Below, piece after piece: positions 12,501 to 24,971 of a DNA stretch of 64,000 bases. The notes under the pieces were generated by a model. That model did not search any database, was not told the origin of the DNA, and saw nothing but the letters and a program-made list of their open reading frames with translations. The stretch comes from Amphiduros pacificus (taxonomy: Eukaryota > Annelida > Polychaeta > Phyllodocida > Hesionidae). The DNA lies in the NCBI GenBank assembly GCA_949316495.1, contig OX439004.1, positions 5,132,185-5,196,184 of the forward strand, written 5' to 3'. The translations under genes and the position numbers were made by a program. Position 1 is the first letter of the stretch; each line of letters opens with the position of its first letter.

Positions 12501-13944
12501 GACTTTGCAGCAGTTTTCATTTTGTAATATCTACATTATCATTGGACAATAAGATGTTAGAAGGAGGAAACCCTATAAATGTATTCATTTTTGCATGTTT
12601 GTAAGATGTTCATAAACACCAGCCAAAAAGGCTTGAATTTGTAGACGGTTGCGAATCATATCCCTAGGGCGTCCTATTCATTAGAACAGATTAAAAGAAC
12701 TAAATATCATGAGACAACCCTCTTATAAATGAACTCCCTATTTACATGAATCTGAATCATATACTGACTATAGGTTTTGCTCAATATCTGACTAGAATCT
12801 ACATCGTGTTATTAATGTCCGTCATATCATGGTTGTTCAAAAGCACCACAGATAGTCAGTGATAAGAATTGTCTCAAAAGACAAACGTCCAACAAATAAG
12901 GTTACTCACATCCTGGCACTTTGGGACGGTTTGTATTCCAACCACTCACCACATGTCTAAACAATGTTCATAAATATCCATTTTAGTTTGGACTGCCACC
13001 TTCCGCTGTCTTCTGTGGGCTAATGATTAGATTTGCGTGTGGCCATACATTATTAATGGATAGCTGATGATATAATTATACCATCTTATTATAGACTACA
13101 CATTGCACTGTGAGATCTCTGAACCCAAAATATTATTACCTCCGTGTGAAGTCAATACAACAATGATTTAAGGCTTGGTCTCATCTATATACATCTAACA
13201 TAGACAAAACTAATAGACTCTCAAGGATATCGATGCACTTTAAAATCAAACTACATTACCTTGATATTGATCATAAGTAAACAAATATTTCAAATGTATC
13301 ACCCCACCCCACCTTTTGACACATCCAGTGTATTATCACATATATATCCCTGCCTCGTTTGACATACATTATTATATTCTATACGATTACAGTTTCAAAG
13401 TTCAAAGTAAGCATAGATTGAATTAATGGATAGCATTTATTGTAGTTAAGTCATTTGATGTTGGTGCATGGACAGACAACAAAGTGAACTTATCCAGATA
13501 ATTGCTTCAAAGAGTAACATTTCGTTTTAAAGATTGTGATTGTTACATTACATTAGTACTTTGCATTGAGTAGAATAATATCTACATCTCTCAAATGATA
13601 CATCAATATTGCTATTTGAGATACAAGTCTCTTAAAATAGATATCTTTCTGAGGGAGATTTTTCTTGGTCTCGGTAAATAAGGTATACCACAGCACTCTG
13701 ATATGATGCCAATCAAACTTAAATGCAATTGAATGAGATTGTTCAAATAAATGTTTGAGCGGCGTTATATTAGGCAGTATCACGCAGAGAGACACTTGAC
13801 AGTGTGAGACGGGACAATCTGCTCAGTGAATATCTAAAACTTGCGGAATTTGTATGAATTGAATTCTTGCCCAGAATGAGGGCACTGATACCAACATCAA
13901 AGATGTACAAATGAGACAAGCCGGTTATACCCACAGCTCCCAAT
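9504..13944. other. 4.4 kb of AT-rich unique DNA, no gene seen
   Basis: No coding exon can be supported. The open frames are short, mostly lack ATG starts, and resemble no known protein. Notable items are a pair of diverged inverted repeats containing TCACATGAC/GTCATGTGA near 10026 and 10376, a CpG-type GCGCGCG at about 10432, and a (GA)n run at 11397-11418. Stretches around 11500-12100 are less AT-rich but show no clear splice-bounded frame. Confidence 0.55.
11397..11418. repeat. (GA)n microsatellite
   Basis: About eleven uninterrupted GA dinucleotides. Confidence 0.95.
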
Positions 13945-14020
13945 GGTAGTGCCAAGTAAGGACTCTCTATACAAGAGTGTGCCACATCCTCTGGACATAG
14001 TGCCATTGTTAAACTTGGGG
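13945..14020. repeat. decayed first unit of the 45/67-bp array
   Basis: Diverged sequence with recognisable 67-bp-unit pieces (GTGCCACATCCTCTGGACAT, GTGCCATTGTTAAACTTGGG) runs directly into the homogeneous units. It is the old left edge of the array. Confidence 0.75.
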
Positions 14021-14690
14021 CACTCTCTACTGGCTGTGTGTCACACCCTCTGGTCTGTGTTGGGGTTCTCTCTACTGGCTGTGTGTCACACCCTCTGGTC
14101 TGTGTTGGGGTTCTCTCTACTGGCTGTGTGTCACACCCTCTGGTCTGTGTTGGGGTTCTCTCTACTGGCTGTGTGTCACACCCGCTGGTATGTGTTGGGG
14201 TTCTCTCTACTGGCTGTGTGTCACATCTTCTGGTCTGTGTTTGGGTTCTCTCTACTGGCTGTGTGTCACACCCTCTGGCCTGTGTTGGGGTTCTCTCTAC
14301 TGGCTGTGTGTCACACCCTCTGGTCTGTGTTGGGCTTCTCTCTACTGGCTGTGTGTCACACCCTCTGGTCTGTGTTGGGGTTATCTCTACTGGCTGTGTG
14401 TCACACCCGCTGGTATGTGTTGGGGTTCTCTCTACTGGCTGTGTGTCACATCTTCTGGTCTGTGTTGAGGTTCTCTCTACTGGCTGTGTGTCACACCCTC
14501 TGGCCTGTGTTGGGGTTCTCTCTACTGGCTGTGTGTCACACCCTCTGGTCTGTGTTGGGGTTCTCTCTACTGGCTGTGTGTCACACCCGCTGGTATGTGT
14601 TGGGGTTCTCTCTACTGGCTGTGTGTCACATCTTCTGGTCTGTGTTGGGGTTCTCTCTACTGGCTGTGTGTCACACCCTCCGGGTCAATG
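14021..14690. repeat. 45-bp sub-array, about 15 copies
   Basis: The unit is CTCTCTACTGGCTGTGTGTC, ACACCCTCTGGTCTGTGTTG, GGGTT. It shares its first 31 or so bases with the following 67-bp unit but lacks the AATGTACAGAGTGG...CAGGC part, consistent with a 22-bp loss. Marker variants recur in step: CCCGCTGGTATG at about 14181, 14406 and 14586, and CATCTTCTGG about 45 bp after each. This shows 5-unit and then 4-unit block duplication. Confidence 0.95.
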
Positions 14691-17600
14691 TACAGAGTGG
14701 CATTGTCTGGCTTGGGGTCCTCTCTACTGGCTATGTGTCACACCCTCTGGGTCAATGTACAGAGTGGTATTGTCAGGCTTGGGGTCCTCTCTACTGGCTG
14801 TGTGTCACACCCTCTGGGTCACTGTACAGAGCGGTATTGTCAGGCTTGGGGTCCTCTCTACTGGCTATGTGTCACACCCTCTCGGTCAATGTACAGAGTG
14901 GTATTGTCAGGCTTGGGGTCCTCTCCACTGGCTCTGTGTCACACCCTCTGGGTCAATGGACAGAGTGGCATTGTCAGGCTTGGGGTCATCTCTACTGGCT
15001 GTGTGTCACACCCTCTGGGTCAATGTACAGAGTGGCATTGTCAGGCTTGGGGTTCTCTCTACTGGCTGTGTGTCACCCCCTCCGGGTCAATGTACAGAGT
15101 GGCATTGTCAGGCTTGGGGTCATCTCTACTGGCTGTGTGTCACACCCTCTGGGTCAATGGACAGAGTGGCATTGTCTGGCTTGGGGTCCTCTCCACTGGC
15201 TGTGTGTCACACCCTCTGGATCAATGTACAGAGTGGTATTGTCAGGCTTGGGGTCCTCTCCACTGGCTGTGTGTCACACCTTCTGGGTCAATGTACAGAG
15301 TGGCATTGTCAGGCTTGGGGTCCTCTCTACTGGCTGTGTGTCACACCCTCCGGGTCAATGTACAGAGTGGCATTGTCAGGCTTGGGGTCCTCTCTACTGG
15401 CTGTGTGTCACACCCTCTGGGTCACTGTACAGAGTGGCATTGTCAGGCTTGGGGTCCTCTCTACTGGCTGTGTGTCACACCCTCTGGGTCAATGTACAGA
15501 GTGGCATTGTCAGGCTTGGGGTCCTCTCTACTGGCTGTGTGTCACACCCTCTGGGTCAATGTACAGAGTGGTATTGTCAGGCTTGGGGTCCTCTCTACTG
15601 GCTGTGTGTCACACCCTCTGGATCAATGTACAGAGTGGTATTGTCAGGCTTGGGGTCCTCTCCACTGGCTCTGTGTCACACCCTCTGGGTCAATGTACAG
15701 AGTGGCATTGTCAGACTTGGGGTCCTCTCTACTGGCTGTGTGTCACACCCTCCGGGTCAATGGACAGAGTGGTATTGTCAGGCTTGGGGTCCTCTCTACT
15801 GGCTGTGTGTCACACCCTCTGGGTCATTGGATAGAGTGGCATTGTCAGGCTTGGGGTCATCTCTACTGGCTGTGTGTCACACCCTCTGGGTCAATGTACA
15901 GAGTGGTATTGTCAGGCTTGGGGTCATCTCTACTGGCTCTGTGTCACACCCTCTGGGTCAATGTACAGAGTGGTATTGTCAGGCTTGGGGTCATCTCTAC
16001 TGGCTGTGTGTCACACCCTCTGGGTCAATGTACAGAGTGGTATTGTCAGGCTTGGGGTCATCTCTACTGGCTGTGTGTCACACCCTCTGGATCAATGTAC
16101 AGAGTGGTATTGTCAGGCTTGGGGTCCTCTCCACTGGCTGTGTGTCACACCCTCAGGGTCAATGTACAGAGTGGCATTGTCTGGCTTGGGGTCCTCTCCA
16201 CTGGCTGTGTGTCACACCCTCTAGGTCAATGTACAGAGTGGTATTGTCAGGCTTGGGGTCCTCTCCACTGGCTGTGTGTCACACCCTCTGGGTCAATGTA
16301 CAGAGTGGTATTGTCAGGCTTGGGGTCCTCTCCACTGGCTGTGTGTCACACCCTGTGGGTCATTGGATAGAATGGCATTGTCAGGCTTGGGGTCATCTCC
16401 ACTGGCTGTGTGTCACACCCTCAGGGTCAATGTACAGAGTGGTATAGTCAGGCTTGGGGTCCTCTCCACTGGCTGTGTGTTACACCCTCTGGGTCAATGT
16501 ACAGAGTGGTATTGTCAGGCTTGGGGTCCTCTCCACTGGCTGTGTGTCACACCCTCAGGGTCAATGTACAGAGTGGTATTGTCAGGTTTGGGGTCCTCTC
16601 TACTGGCTGTGTGTCACACCCTCTGGGTCAATGGACAGAGTGGTATTGTCAGGCTTGGGGTCCTCTCCACTGGCTGTGTGTCACACCCTCAGGGTCAATG
16701 TACAGAGTGGCATTGTCAGGCTTGGGGTCCTCTCCACTGGCTGTGTGTCACACCCTCTGGGTCAATGGACAGAGTGGTATTGTCAGGCTTGGGGTCCTCT
16801 CCACTGGCTGTGTGTCACACCCTCAGGGTCAATGTACAGAGTGGTATTGTCAGGCTTGGGGTCCTCTCCACTGGCTGTGTGTCACACCCTCAGGGTCAAT
16901 GTACAGAGTGGTATTGTCAGGCTTGGGGTCATCTCTACTGGCTCTGTGTCACACCCTCTGGGAAAATGTACAGAGTGGTATTGTCAGGCTTGGGGTCATC
17001 TCTACTGGCTGTGTGTCACACCCTCTGGGTCAATGTACAGAGTGGTATTGTCAGGCTTGGGGTCCTCTCCACTGGCTGTGTGTCACACCCTCAGGGTCAA
17101 TGTACAGAGTGGCATTGTCAGGCTTGGGGTCCTCTCCACTGGCTGTGTGTCACACCCTGTGGGTCAATGTACAGAGTGGTATTGTCTGGCTTGGGGTCCT
17201 CTCCACTGGCTGTGTCACACCCTCAGGGTCAATGTACAGAGTGGCATTGTCTGGCTTGGGGTCCTCTCCACTGGCTGTGTGTCACACCCTCAGGGTCAAT
17301 GTACAGAGTGGTATTGTCAGGCTTGGGGTCATCTCTACTGGCTCTGTGTCACACCCTCTGGGTCAATGTACAGAGTGGTATTGTCAGGCTTGGGGTCATC
17401 TCTACTGGCTCTGTGTCACACCCTCTGGGTCAATGTACAGAGTGGTATTGTCAGGCTTGGGGTCATCTCTACTGGCTGTGTGTCACACCCTCTGGGTCAA
17501 TGTACAGAGTGGTATTGTCAGGCTTGGGGTCCTCTCCACTGGCTGTGTGTCACACCCTGTGGGTCAATGTACAGAGTGGTATTGTCAGGCTTAGGGTCAT

Positions 17601-20165
17601 TTCTACTGGCTGTGTGTCACACCCTCTGGGTCAATGTACAGAGTGGCATTATCAGGCTTGGGGTCCTCTCTACTGGCTGTGTGTCACACCCTGTGGGTCA
17701 ATGTACAGAGTGGTATTGTCAGGCTTGGGGTCCTCTCCACTGGCTGTGTGTCACACCCTCTGGGTCAATGTACAGAGTGGCATTATCAGGCTTGGGGTCC
17801 TCTCCACTGGCTGTGTGTCACACCCTCAGGGTCAATGTACAGAGTGACATTGTCTGGCTTGGGGTCCTCTCCACTGGCTGTGTGTCACACCCTCTGGGTC
17901 ACTGTACAGAGTGGCATTGTCAGGCTTGGGGTCATCTCTACTGGCTCTGTGTCACACCCTCTGGCTCAATGTACAGAGTGGTATTGTCAGGCTTGGGGTC
18001 ATCTCTACTGGCTGTGTGTCACACCCTCCGGGTCAATGTACAGAGTGGCATTGTCAGGCTTGGGGTCCTCTCTACTGGCTGTGTGTCACACCCTCTGGGT
18101 CAATGTACAGAGTGGCATTGTCAGGCTTGGGGTTCTCTCTACTGGCTGTGTGTCACCCCCTCTGGGTCAATGTACAGAGTGGCATTGTCAGGCTTGGGGT
18201 CCTCTCCACTGGCTGTGTGTCACACCCTCTGGGTCAATGTACAGAGTGGCATTGTCAGGCTTGGGGTTCTCTCTACTGGCTGTGTGTCACCCCCTCTGGG
18301 TCAATGTACAGAGTGGCATTGTCAGGCTTGGGGTCATCTCTACTGGCTGTGTGTCACACCCTGTGGGTCAATGTACAGAGTGGTATTGTCAGGCTTGGGG
18401 TCATTTCTACTGGCTGTGTGTCACACCCTCTGGGTCAATGTACAGAGTGGCATTGTCAGGCTTGGGGTCATCTCTACTGGCTGTGTGTTACACCCTCTGG
18501 GTCAATGTACAGAGTGGTATTGTCAGGCTTGGGGTCATCTCTACTGGCTGTGTGTCACACCCTCTGGGTCAATGTACAGAGTGGTATTGTCAGGCTTGGG
18601 GTCATCTCTACTGGCTGTGTGTCACACCCTCTGGGTCAATGTACAGAGTGGCATTGTCAGGCTTGGGGTCATCTCTACTGGCTGTGTGTCACACCCTCAG
18701 GGTCAATGTACAGAGTGGTATTGTCAGGCTTGGGGTCCTCTCCACTGGCTGTGTGTCACACCCTCTGGGTCAATGTACAGAGTGGTATTGTCAGGCTTGG
18801 GGTCCTCTCCACTGGCTGTGTGTCACACCCTCTGGGTCAATGTACAGAGTGGTATTGTCAGGCTTGGGGTCATCTCCACTGGCTGTGTGTCACACCCTCT
18901 AGGTCAATGTACAGAGTGGTATTGTCAGGCTTGGGGTCATCTCTACTGGCTGTGTGTCACACCCTCTGGGTCAATGTACAGAGTGGCATTGTCAGGCTTG
19001 GGGTCCTCTCTACTGGCTGTGTGTCACACCCTCTGGGTCAATGTACAGAGTGGCATTGTCAGGCTTGGGGTTCTCTCTACTGGCTGTGTGTCACACCCTC
19101 TGGGTCAATGTACAGAGTGGCATTGTCAGGCTTGGGGTCCTCTCCACTGGCTGTGTGTCACACCCTCTGGGTCAATGTACAGAGTGGCATTGTCAGGCTT
19201 GGGGTTCTCTCTACTGGCTGTGTGTCACACCCTCTGGGTCAATGTACAGAGTGGCATTGTCTGGCTTGGGGTCCTCTCCACTGGCTGTGTGTCACACCCT
19301 CTGGGTCAATGTACAGAGTGGCATTGTCAGGCTTGGGGTTCTCTCTACTGGCTGTGTGTCACCCCCTCTGGGTCAATGTACAGAGTGGCATTGTCAGGCT
19401 TGGGGTCATCTCTACTGGCTGTGTGTCACACCCTCAGGGTCAATGTACAGAGTGGTATTGTCAGGCTTGGGGTCCTCTCCACTGGCTGTGTGTCACACCC
19501 TCTGGGTCAATGTACAGAGTGGTATTGTCAGGCTTGGGGTCATCTCTACTGGCTGTGTGTCACACCCTCTGGGTCAATGTACAGAGTGGTATTGTCAGGC
19601 TTGGGGTCATCTCTACTGGCTGTGTGTCACACCCTCTGGGTCAATGTACAGAGTGGTATTGTCAGGCTTGGGGTCCTCTCTACTGGCTGTGTGTCACACC
19701 CTCTGGGTCAATGTACAGAGTGGCATTGTCAGGCTTGGGGTCATCTCTACTGGCTGTGTGTCACATCCTCTGGGTCAATGTACAGAGTGGTATTGTCAGG
19801 CTTGGGGTCCTCTCTACTGGCTGTGTGTCACACCCTCTGGGTCAATGTACAGAGTGGCATTATCAGGCTTGGGGTCCTCTCTACTGGCTGTGTGTCACAT
19901 CCTCTGGGTCAATGTACAGAGTGGCATTGTCAGGCTTGGGGTCCTCTCTACTGGCTGTGTGTCACACCCTCTTGGTCAATGTACAGAGTGGTATTGTCAG
20001 GCTTGGTGTCCTCTCTACTGGCTGTGTGTCACACCCTCTGGGTCAATGTACAGAGTGGCATTGTCAGACTTGGGGTCCTCTCTACTGGCTGTGTGTCACA
20101 CCCTCTGGGTCAATGTAGAGAGTATTATTGTCATGTTTGGGGTCCTCTCCACTAGTTCTGTGTCA
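14691..20165. repeat. 67-bp minisatellite, about 82 copies, stop-free in three frames
   Basis: The tandem unit is CTCTCTACTGGCTGTGTGTC, ACACCCTCTGGGTCAATGTA, CAGAGTGGTATTGTCAGGCT, TGGGGTC. Copies differ mainly at C/T in TCTCTACT/TCTCCACT, CC/AT before it, and GGTATT/GGCATT. Because 67 is not a multiple of three, translation cycles through all three frames every 201 bp. The unit has no plus-strand stop, so plus frames of hundreds of codons appear (over 1200 codons from 16454). The last units after about 20110 decay. I see no initiator, splice signal or unique domain to support a gene. Confidence 0.97.
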
Positions 20166-22375
20166 AGCTCTTGGTCCAAGGACGGAGTGGCATTTCAAAG
20201 TACACATGTACGACATCATCTTGGTGTGAGGAGTGATATTGCTTTGTTGTCATGATAAAACCAGATTGAGGAGCATGCCGGGGAAATTCGCCATTAAGTA
20301 TCCCATTTAATAATTAACAAAATTAAATGAAATGAATACCAATAAAGGAATATTTCCAATAAAATATCACATTTTTCCAAATATTTTTGAAACCAATATG
20401 TTTTTTTTATCCACAACTCAATGCAGACCGATTTTCAAACCTGTATTGATTGTGTTTTTATTTTTAAAATAGGAAGTGTGGGCATAGGAGACATGATCCT
20501 TCTTTGTTGGTGTATTGTGGGAGTTTCCTTATATGATAAGAGACTGCAACGTGGTGCGTTAATGACCACCGTTGTTCCAACATATTATACGCCTTTTTTC
20601 ATGAGCCATTTGTCTACATGTATATGATCAAATACGATTTTGGTTATGTAATCAGAAGGAAAACCTTCTGCCGGAAAATAGGCTACAAAGGCCTATTGCA
20701 TAGATTTGGCACGTGTATAAAGTATCAACTAATCATTACAGTAACTATTATTCACTATTCTGCATATAACCGCTGAATCGTTTGCATGCCAAAATGAGGT
20801 CCATATTATAATGCACAGCATTATCAAATAAGGAGCACAACCTTTGAGGAAGCGATAGTATAATACTGTATATTGCCGACAATAAGCCACATGGTGCACA
20901 GAGAAATAGATTGCATGACAATTCACATGATTTGCCACAGTTTACAACCATTACTGTTGTATGAACGATTGTAGTTTTTTTCCTGTAATTTGATATTCCA
21001 TATCTTGTGCAATAACAGTCCCTCTTTGTTCAGACATTATTCAATATATGCAGCTGTCTGTGTACTATATAAGTTCATAATAAGTTATGACAATGTTAGA
21101 AATTAAAATTTGCTTCAAATTACAGGCGCAATAAGCAACCTGCTAAATATAAGAAATATATCGCTTGTAATAAAAGGATTTATGGGAGAGGATAAGAAAC
21201 TCACTTTTGATTGAAGAAAGAGTACAGGTGTGTTTTTTATTGAGAAATAATTGTGGCAAAATATTGTTGACGAATGGGGCTACGAATGGACCATTAATCA
21301 TGAGGGGGGTGGAGGAATTTTTTTACAGAAATTTATGTAATGCTGTAACTCAATTGATTAACAGTTAATATATTTTAACTATGACTGGGACAAACAATGC
21401 TCAACATGACAAAATATTAGAAATTGTTAATGAATTCACTACAAGTTGTTTTCTCTGCCTGTTATAATAAAAAAACTGTCTAATTCAATTTTTAAAAAAT
21501 GATAATATTACTGTTAGATATTAAGCAAATGTCATTATTAAGATATCAAGTTGACTTCCCAAATGATTAATCGGAACTTCAGAAATACATCTGAACCTCT
21601 TACAAATATAATTACAACAAAACACTCTATGTTTTGCCCAATGATTGATATCAAGAAAAGTAATAATGTTACTAATTATAAATAACAAATACATATTTGG
21701 ATGATTGCATGTTGGGCTATGCTTAATGTTGTAAATTGTACTGGTGCATCAATACCTGAGCCCCTGAAACATGCTTTGGGAAGATTGTACATATTGATGT
21801 GCCGAGCAAAGTGAGGCCAGTCTTTTTCATGTCTACCCTTTGCCCTTTAGAATTGCCTGCTACAAGCTTGAGATACAATATTGTCTTCAATATTGTCTTT
21901 AATATTGTCTTCTAAATTATCTGGTCTTAATATTATTTTTACAGATGTTAATCCCAATTTCATTTTTCGTCAAGTTTATCATTCCGAATATCTTTTTTTC
22001 CACCAAATGGTCTCACCGATATTTATTCCCACTTCCCCCCCCCCTGAATGATTAATGGTCCATCCCGTAATATGTCCAAGATGTGAGGAAACTACAGAGA
22101 TGGCTTGAATATATCGGTGTGGAACACTTGCAAATCTTTGACATATTGAGATGTTTATCAAGCTGCCGACGAGAGAACATGACAGATTTTATATTATGCA
22201 TAGCGTCTCACTGAAATAGTAAATTTCAGGTCATGCTTATGGTCATGCTCATTTTGTTAATGTGAACAGAAGGGAATAAAAAAACAAACGACCTTTTTAT
22301 GTTGCAGGCCAGGATTATTTAAAAATATATAAAATTATTATGACAGCGAACTGATCCGACTAACTCTACCACCTA

Positions 22376-22560
22376 TTTGTCTCTAATCATTAGTATAATT
22401 GTTATTCACAACTTCGTAACTTTCTTACCTCTAAACAACTAGTCTAGATGTTATTCACACGTCATCAGTTTTTATCTGACCTAAATACATTATCCCTTGC
22501 ATTTGTCGCTTAGCTGTTTTTCACATCTCATGACATTTTTGACCTACATACAACTTCATC
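22376..22560. repeat. degenerate 50-60 bp tandem repeat
   Basis: Diverged units are marked by CTCTAA or CTAAAT, then a GTTATTCACA or GTTTTTCACA phrase, then a TCATCAG or TCATGAC phrase and TCTGACC or TTTGACC. About three units are recognisable. Confidence 0.6.
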
Positions 22561-23007
22561 TCCCTTAATCCTCTTATACTCAATCCCAGTTTTAATATTA
22601 CACATTTACTCCAATTGATAACCATTAATTGTACGCCACTTTCGCTTATATTTCCTTGATTTAAGCCCATTTTCCCCTTATTTTCCATTTATACATTAAT
22701 CCCACCTATTTCAAATCTGTCAATTTCCTTCAACAATTTCTATCTTGCAACCATCATGAATTACAACCTTAAGGATTTTTTTAATTTACCTAAACTAACC
22801 TAACTTAACCCAATTTTTTGACCCGGTCATAGAGTTAGGTCTATTTCTTGGCAGTCTGATAGTGGGAATCTCTCCGCCACCTTCTGAACTGGAGGTAGAG
22901 GGGCTGGTGGTGGATTTTGCAACGTATTTCGCCTTCTCTCTGGGGTTCCTGAGCGACAATAATCTACGCGATTCTATTCCTTTATATAGATATCGAAATT
23001 GTAACAG

Positions 23008-23019
23008 TGCGCATGCGCA
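23008..23019. promoter_or_regulatory. perfect NRF1-type palindrome
   Basis: TGCGCATGCGCA matches the full palindromic NRF1 site known from metazoan promoters. It lies at the end of a locally GC-richer stretch in otherwise AT-rich DNA. Promoter function is inference. Confidence 0.4.
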
Positions 23020-23107
23020 GGCTTACCACACTATGCTTTCCATGCTCAAGTGATATCCTTGTCAGTTTCACGGCATTTACTATATTTAGCAATTCCAATC
23101 ATTTTGC

Positions 23108-23171
23108 AACAATTTGTCTCTAATCATAAGTCTAATTGTTATTCACACTTCATCAGTTTTTATCTGACCTT
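23108..23171. repeat. displaced copy of the 22.4-kb repeat
   Basis: The sequence joins ATTTGTCTCTAATCATAAGT (matching 22377 onward) to TTCATCAGTTTTTATCTGAC (matching about 22461-22481). It is a dispersed hybrid unit of the degenerate repeat lying about 700 bp away. Confidence 0.75.
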
Positions 23172-24971
23172 TGCCGACAAAATTTTCTAACCGGCAAAAT
23201 TGTCACGATGGCACATGACAGATAGAGGTTTAAATTCTTGTCCAATTGTTCATTTACATTTGACCGATTCTTCATGGAATCATTAATATTGGACAAAATT
23301 GTTTTTAAAATTCACGCGGAGTTGCTCGAAAACTTGAAAATGTGGTTAGATTATATGGACAAAAATGGGATTGTAGATTCTGATATACTTTGTGATTTGG
23401 ATTCACTGTAATGTGTTCAGATAAACGCATTTATATTGGATAAGTAAACGCATTTCGATAAAATCTTCTATTCTGGTACACCGGAATTCGGTCATGCAAA
23501 CCACAAGTCAAACTAAAAAATAATGTGATTCTGCAAGTCAAACATGCAATGGAAGGTGAGCTAGCCACAAAAGTATATATATATATAATTGAAAAGGTTA
23601 GCAATCAATGATTGGTGCATTAGATAGTCGAATTATAGAGAATAGCAAGGTAAAATGTCAAAAAATAAATCAAATGAACTCAGCTTTGTGGACATATTTA
23701 GTGACATTCGGAATGAAGATTGACTCGGAATTGACTATATTTAAATAGTCGTGTAAGGAATATTTTAAAGTATGATGGGCCATATGGAAAACGGATGAAC
23801 AAAAATGGGTTCGTGATTTAGGTAAAATACTGGAATAGGGAGACGTTATGAATATGTAGCAAATGTTAAGTTATTGATAACTAAGCTTAGCGACACTGGA
23901 GGAATTCTTGTGATGTTGATAAATTTTAAGAAAAAAAATGTGAATGTAGAAAATTAAGGTTTTGTCTTATGCAGTGATCCATCATATACTTGGATAAGTT
24001 ATTCCAGAAAGAAAATATGCTAAGGTTGCAGACAAAATTGGAGATGGTAGGCGAGGAACAGTTGTTCAATAATTCTTAGGATTTAAGATAAGATGGTAAA
24101 AGATTGGAGTAATTGCAGGTTGTGAAAGGTAACTTAAACATGTACATGTTAGAAAATGGATGATTAAAGTTATATGACGTAAGACTGTCCATTTGGTATA
24201 GATTATACCCTCCGCGAAATCTACTCCATTTTTGCAAAGTATCATACAGAATATATATATCAATTAGTGGATTGTATGAGGCTGGTTTGGTGAAAAACTC
24301 AAACTGTATTGATATGACTTATTGCATTCTGAGCCTATGTTGGATACATACATATTATAATTAACAAAGCATATGCTTTCAATGTTCTAATTTCCGCTTG
24401 CAAAATGAAGAGAATTTAAAAAATAGTCAAGTCTCAAATTCATGCGTTTATATTCATATACTCTAATATTATAGTTTCATTAAACCTAAAATCCTATCAT
24501 CTATGTGCAAATGTGGGAACGATGTTCATTGGCTTCATCCAGTCAAAGTTGCAGATAGGAACGACCTCAATTGATGAAATATAGATAGATTTTGACATTA
24601 TACTATATGGATGGAAACTTACTCCGGATTTTCGTGGGAGGAAGTTATATAATTTGTATCCAACAAATTGGCAATTTTATGATATTTCCGATATGGACGT
24701 CTGTATGCCTATGACAAAAATGTCTTAGCATCACCAGATACTGCTCGCTACAAATGCTACAATATCGTGTCCACCCATGCATAATTAACTGATGCAGTCA
24801 ATCCCTTTGATGTATATGTCCCCTGACAAACCTTCCATTATTATCTATTGTCTCCTTTCTATGCTACATGATACATACGATCTGTGACAATATAAGCATG
24901 GTCTGATGTTCTGGCAATCATCTGCGGACACTCTCCTACCTTCCCAACTAGTCAACCCACTTCAGGTTGTT

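Larger units (their letters stand above)
20166..24971. other. 4.8 kb of AT-rich unique DNA, no gene seen
   Basis: No coding exon is supported. The stretch at about 22815-23055 is less AT-rich and contains a perfect NRF1-type palindrome, but its open frame (from a GTG at 22862) is short and unrecognised. Repeated fragments at 22376-22560 and 23108-23171 are listed separately. A C-rich run at 22031-22042 next to GATTAATGGTCC has a partial inverted match at 21290-21311. Confidence 0.55.

Noticed and set aside
13943-16447. 834-codon plus-strand frame beginning with an ATG
   Set aside because: The ATG lies in a decayed repeat unit and everything after it is the 45/67-bp array. The same repeat peptide is open in all three frames, so no frame is preferred.
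16454-20155. frame of over 1200 codons
   Set aside because: Wholly inside the 67-bp array; an artefact of a stop-free unit.
22862-23053. 63-codon frame next to the NRF1 motif
   Set aside because: Starts at GTG and resembles nothing known. The regulatory motif was kept, the frame was not.
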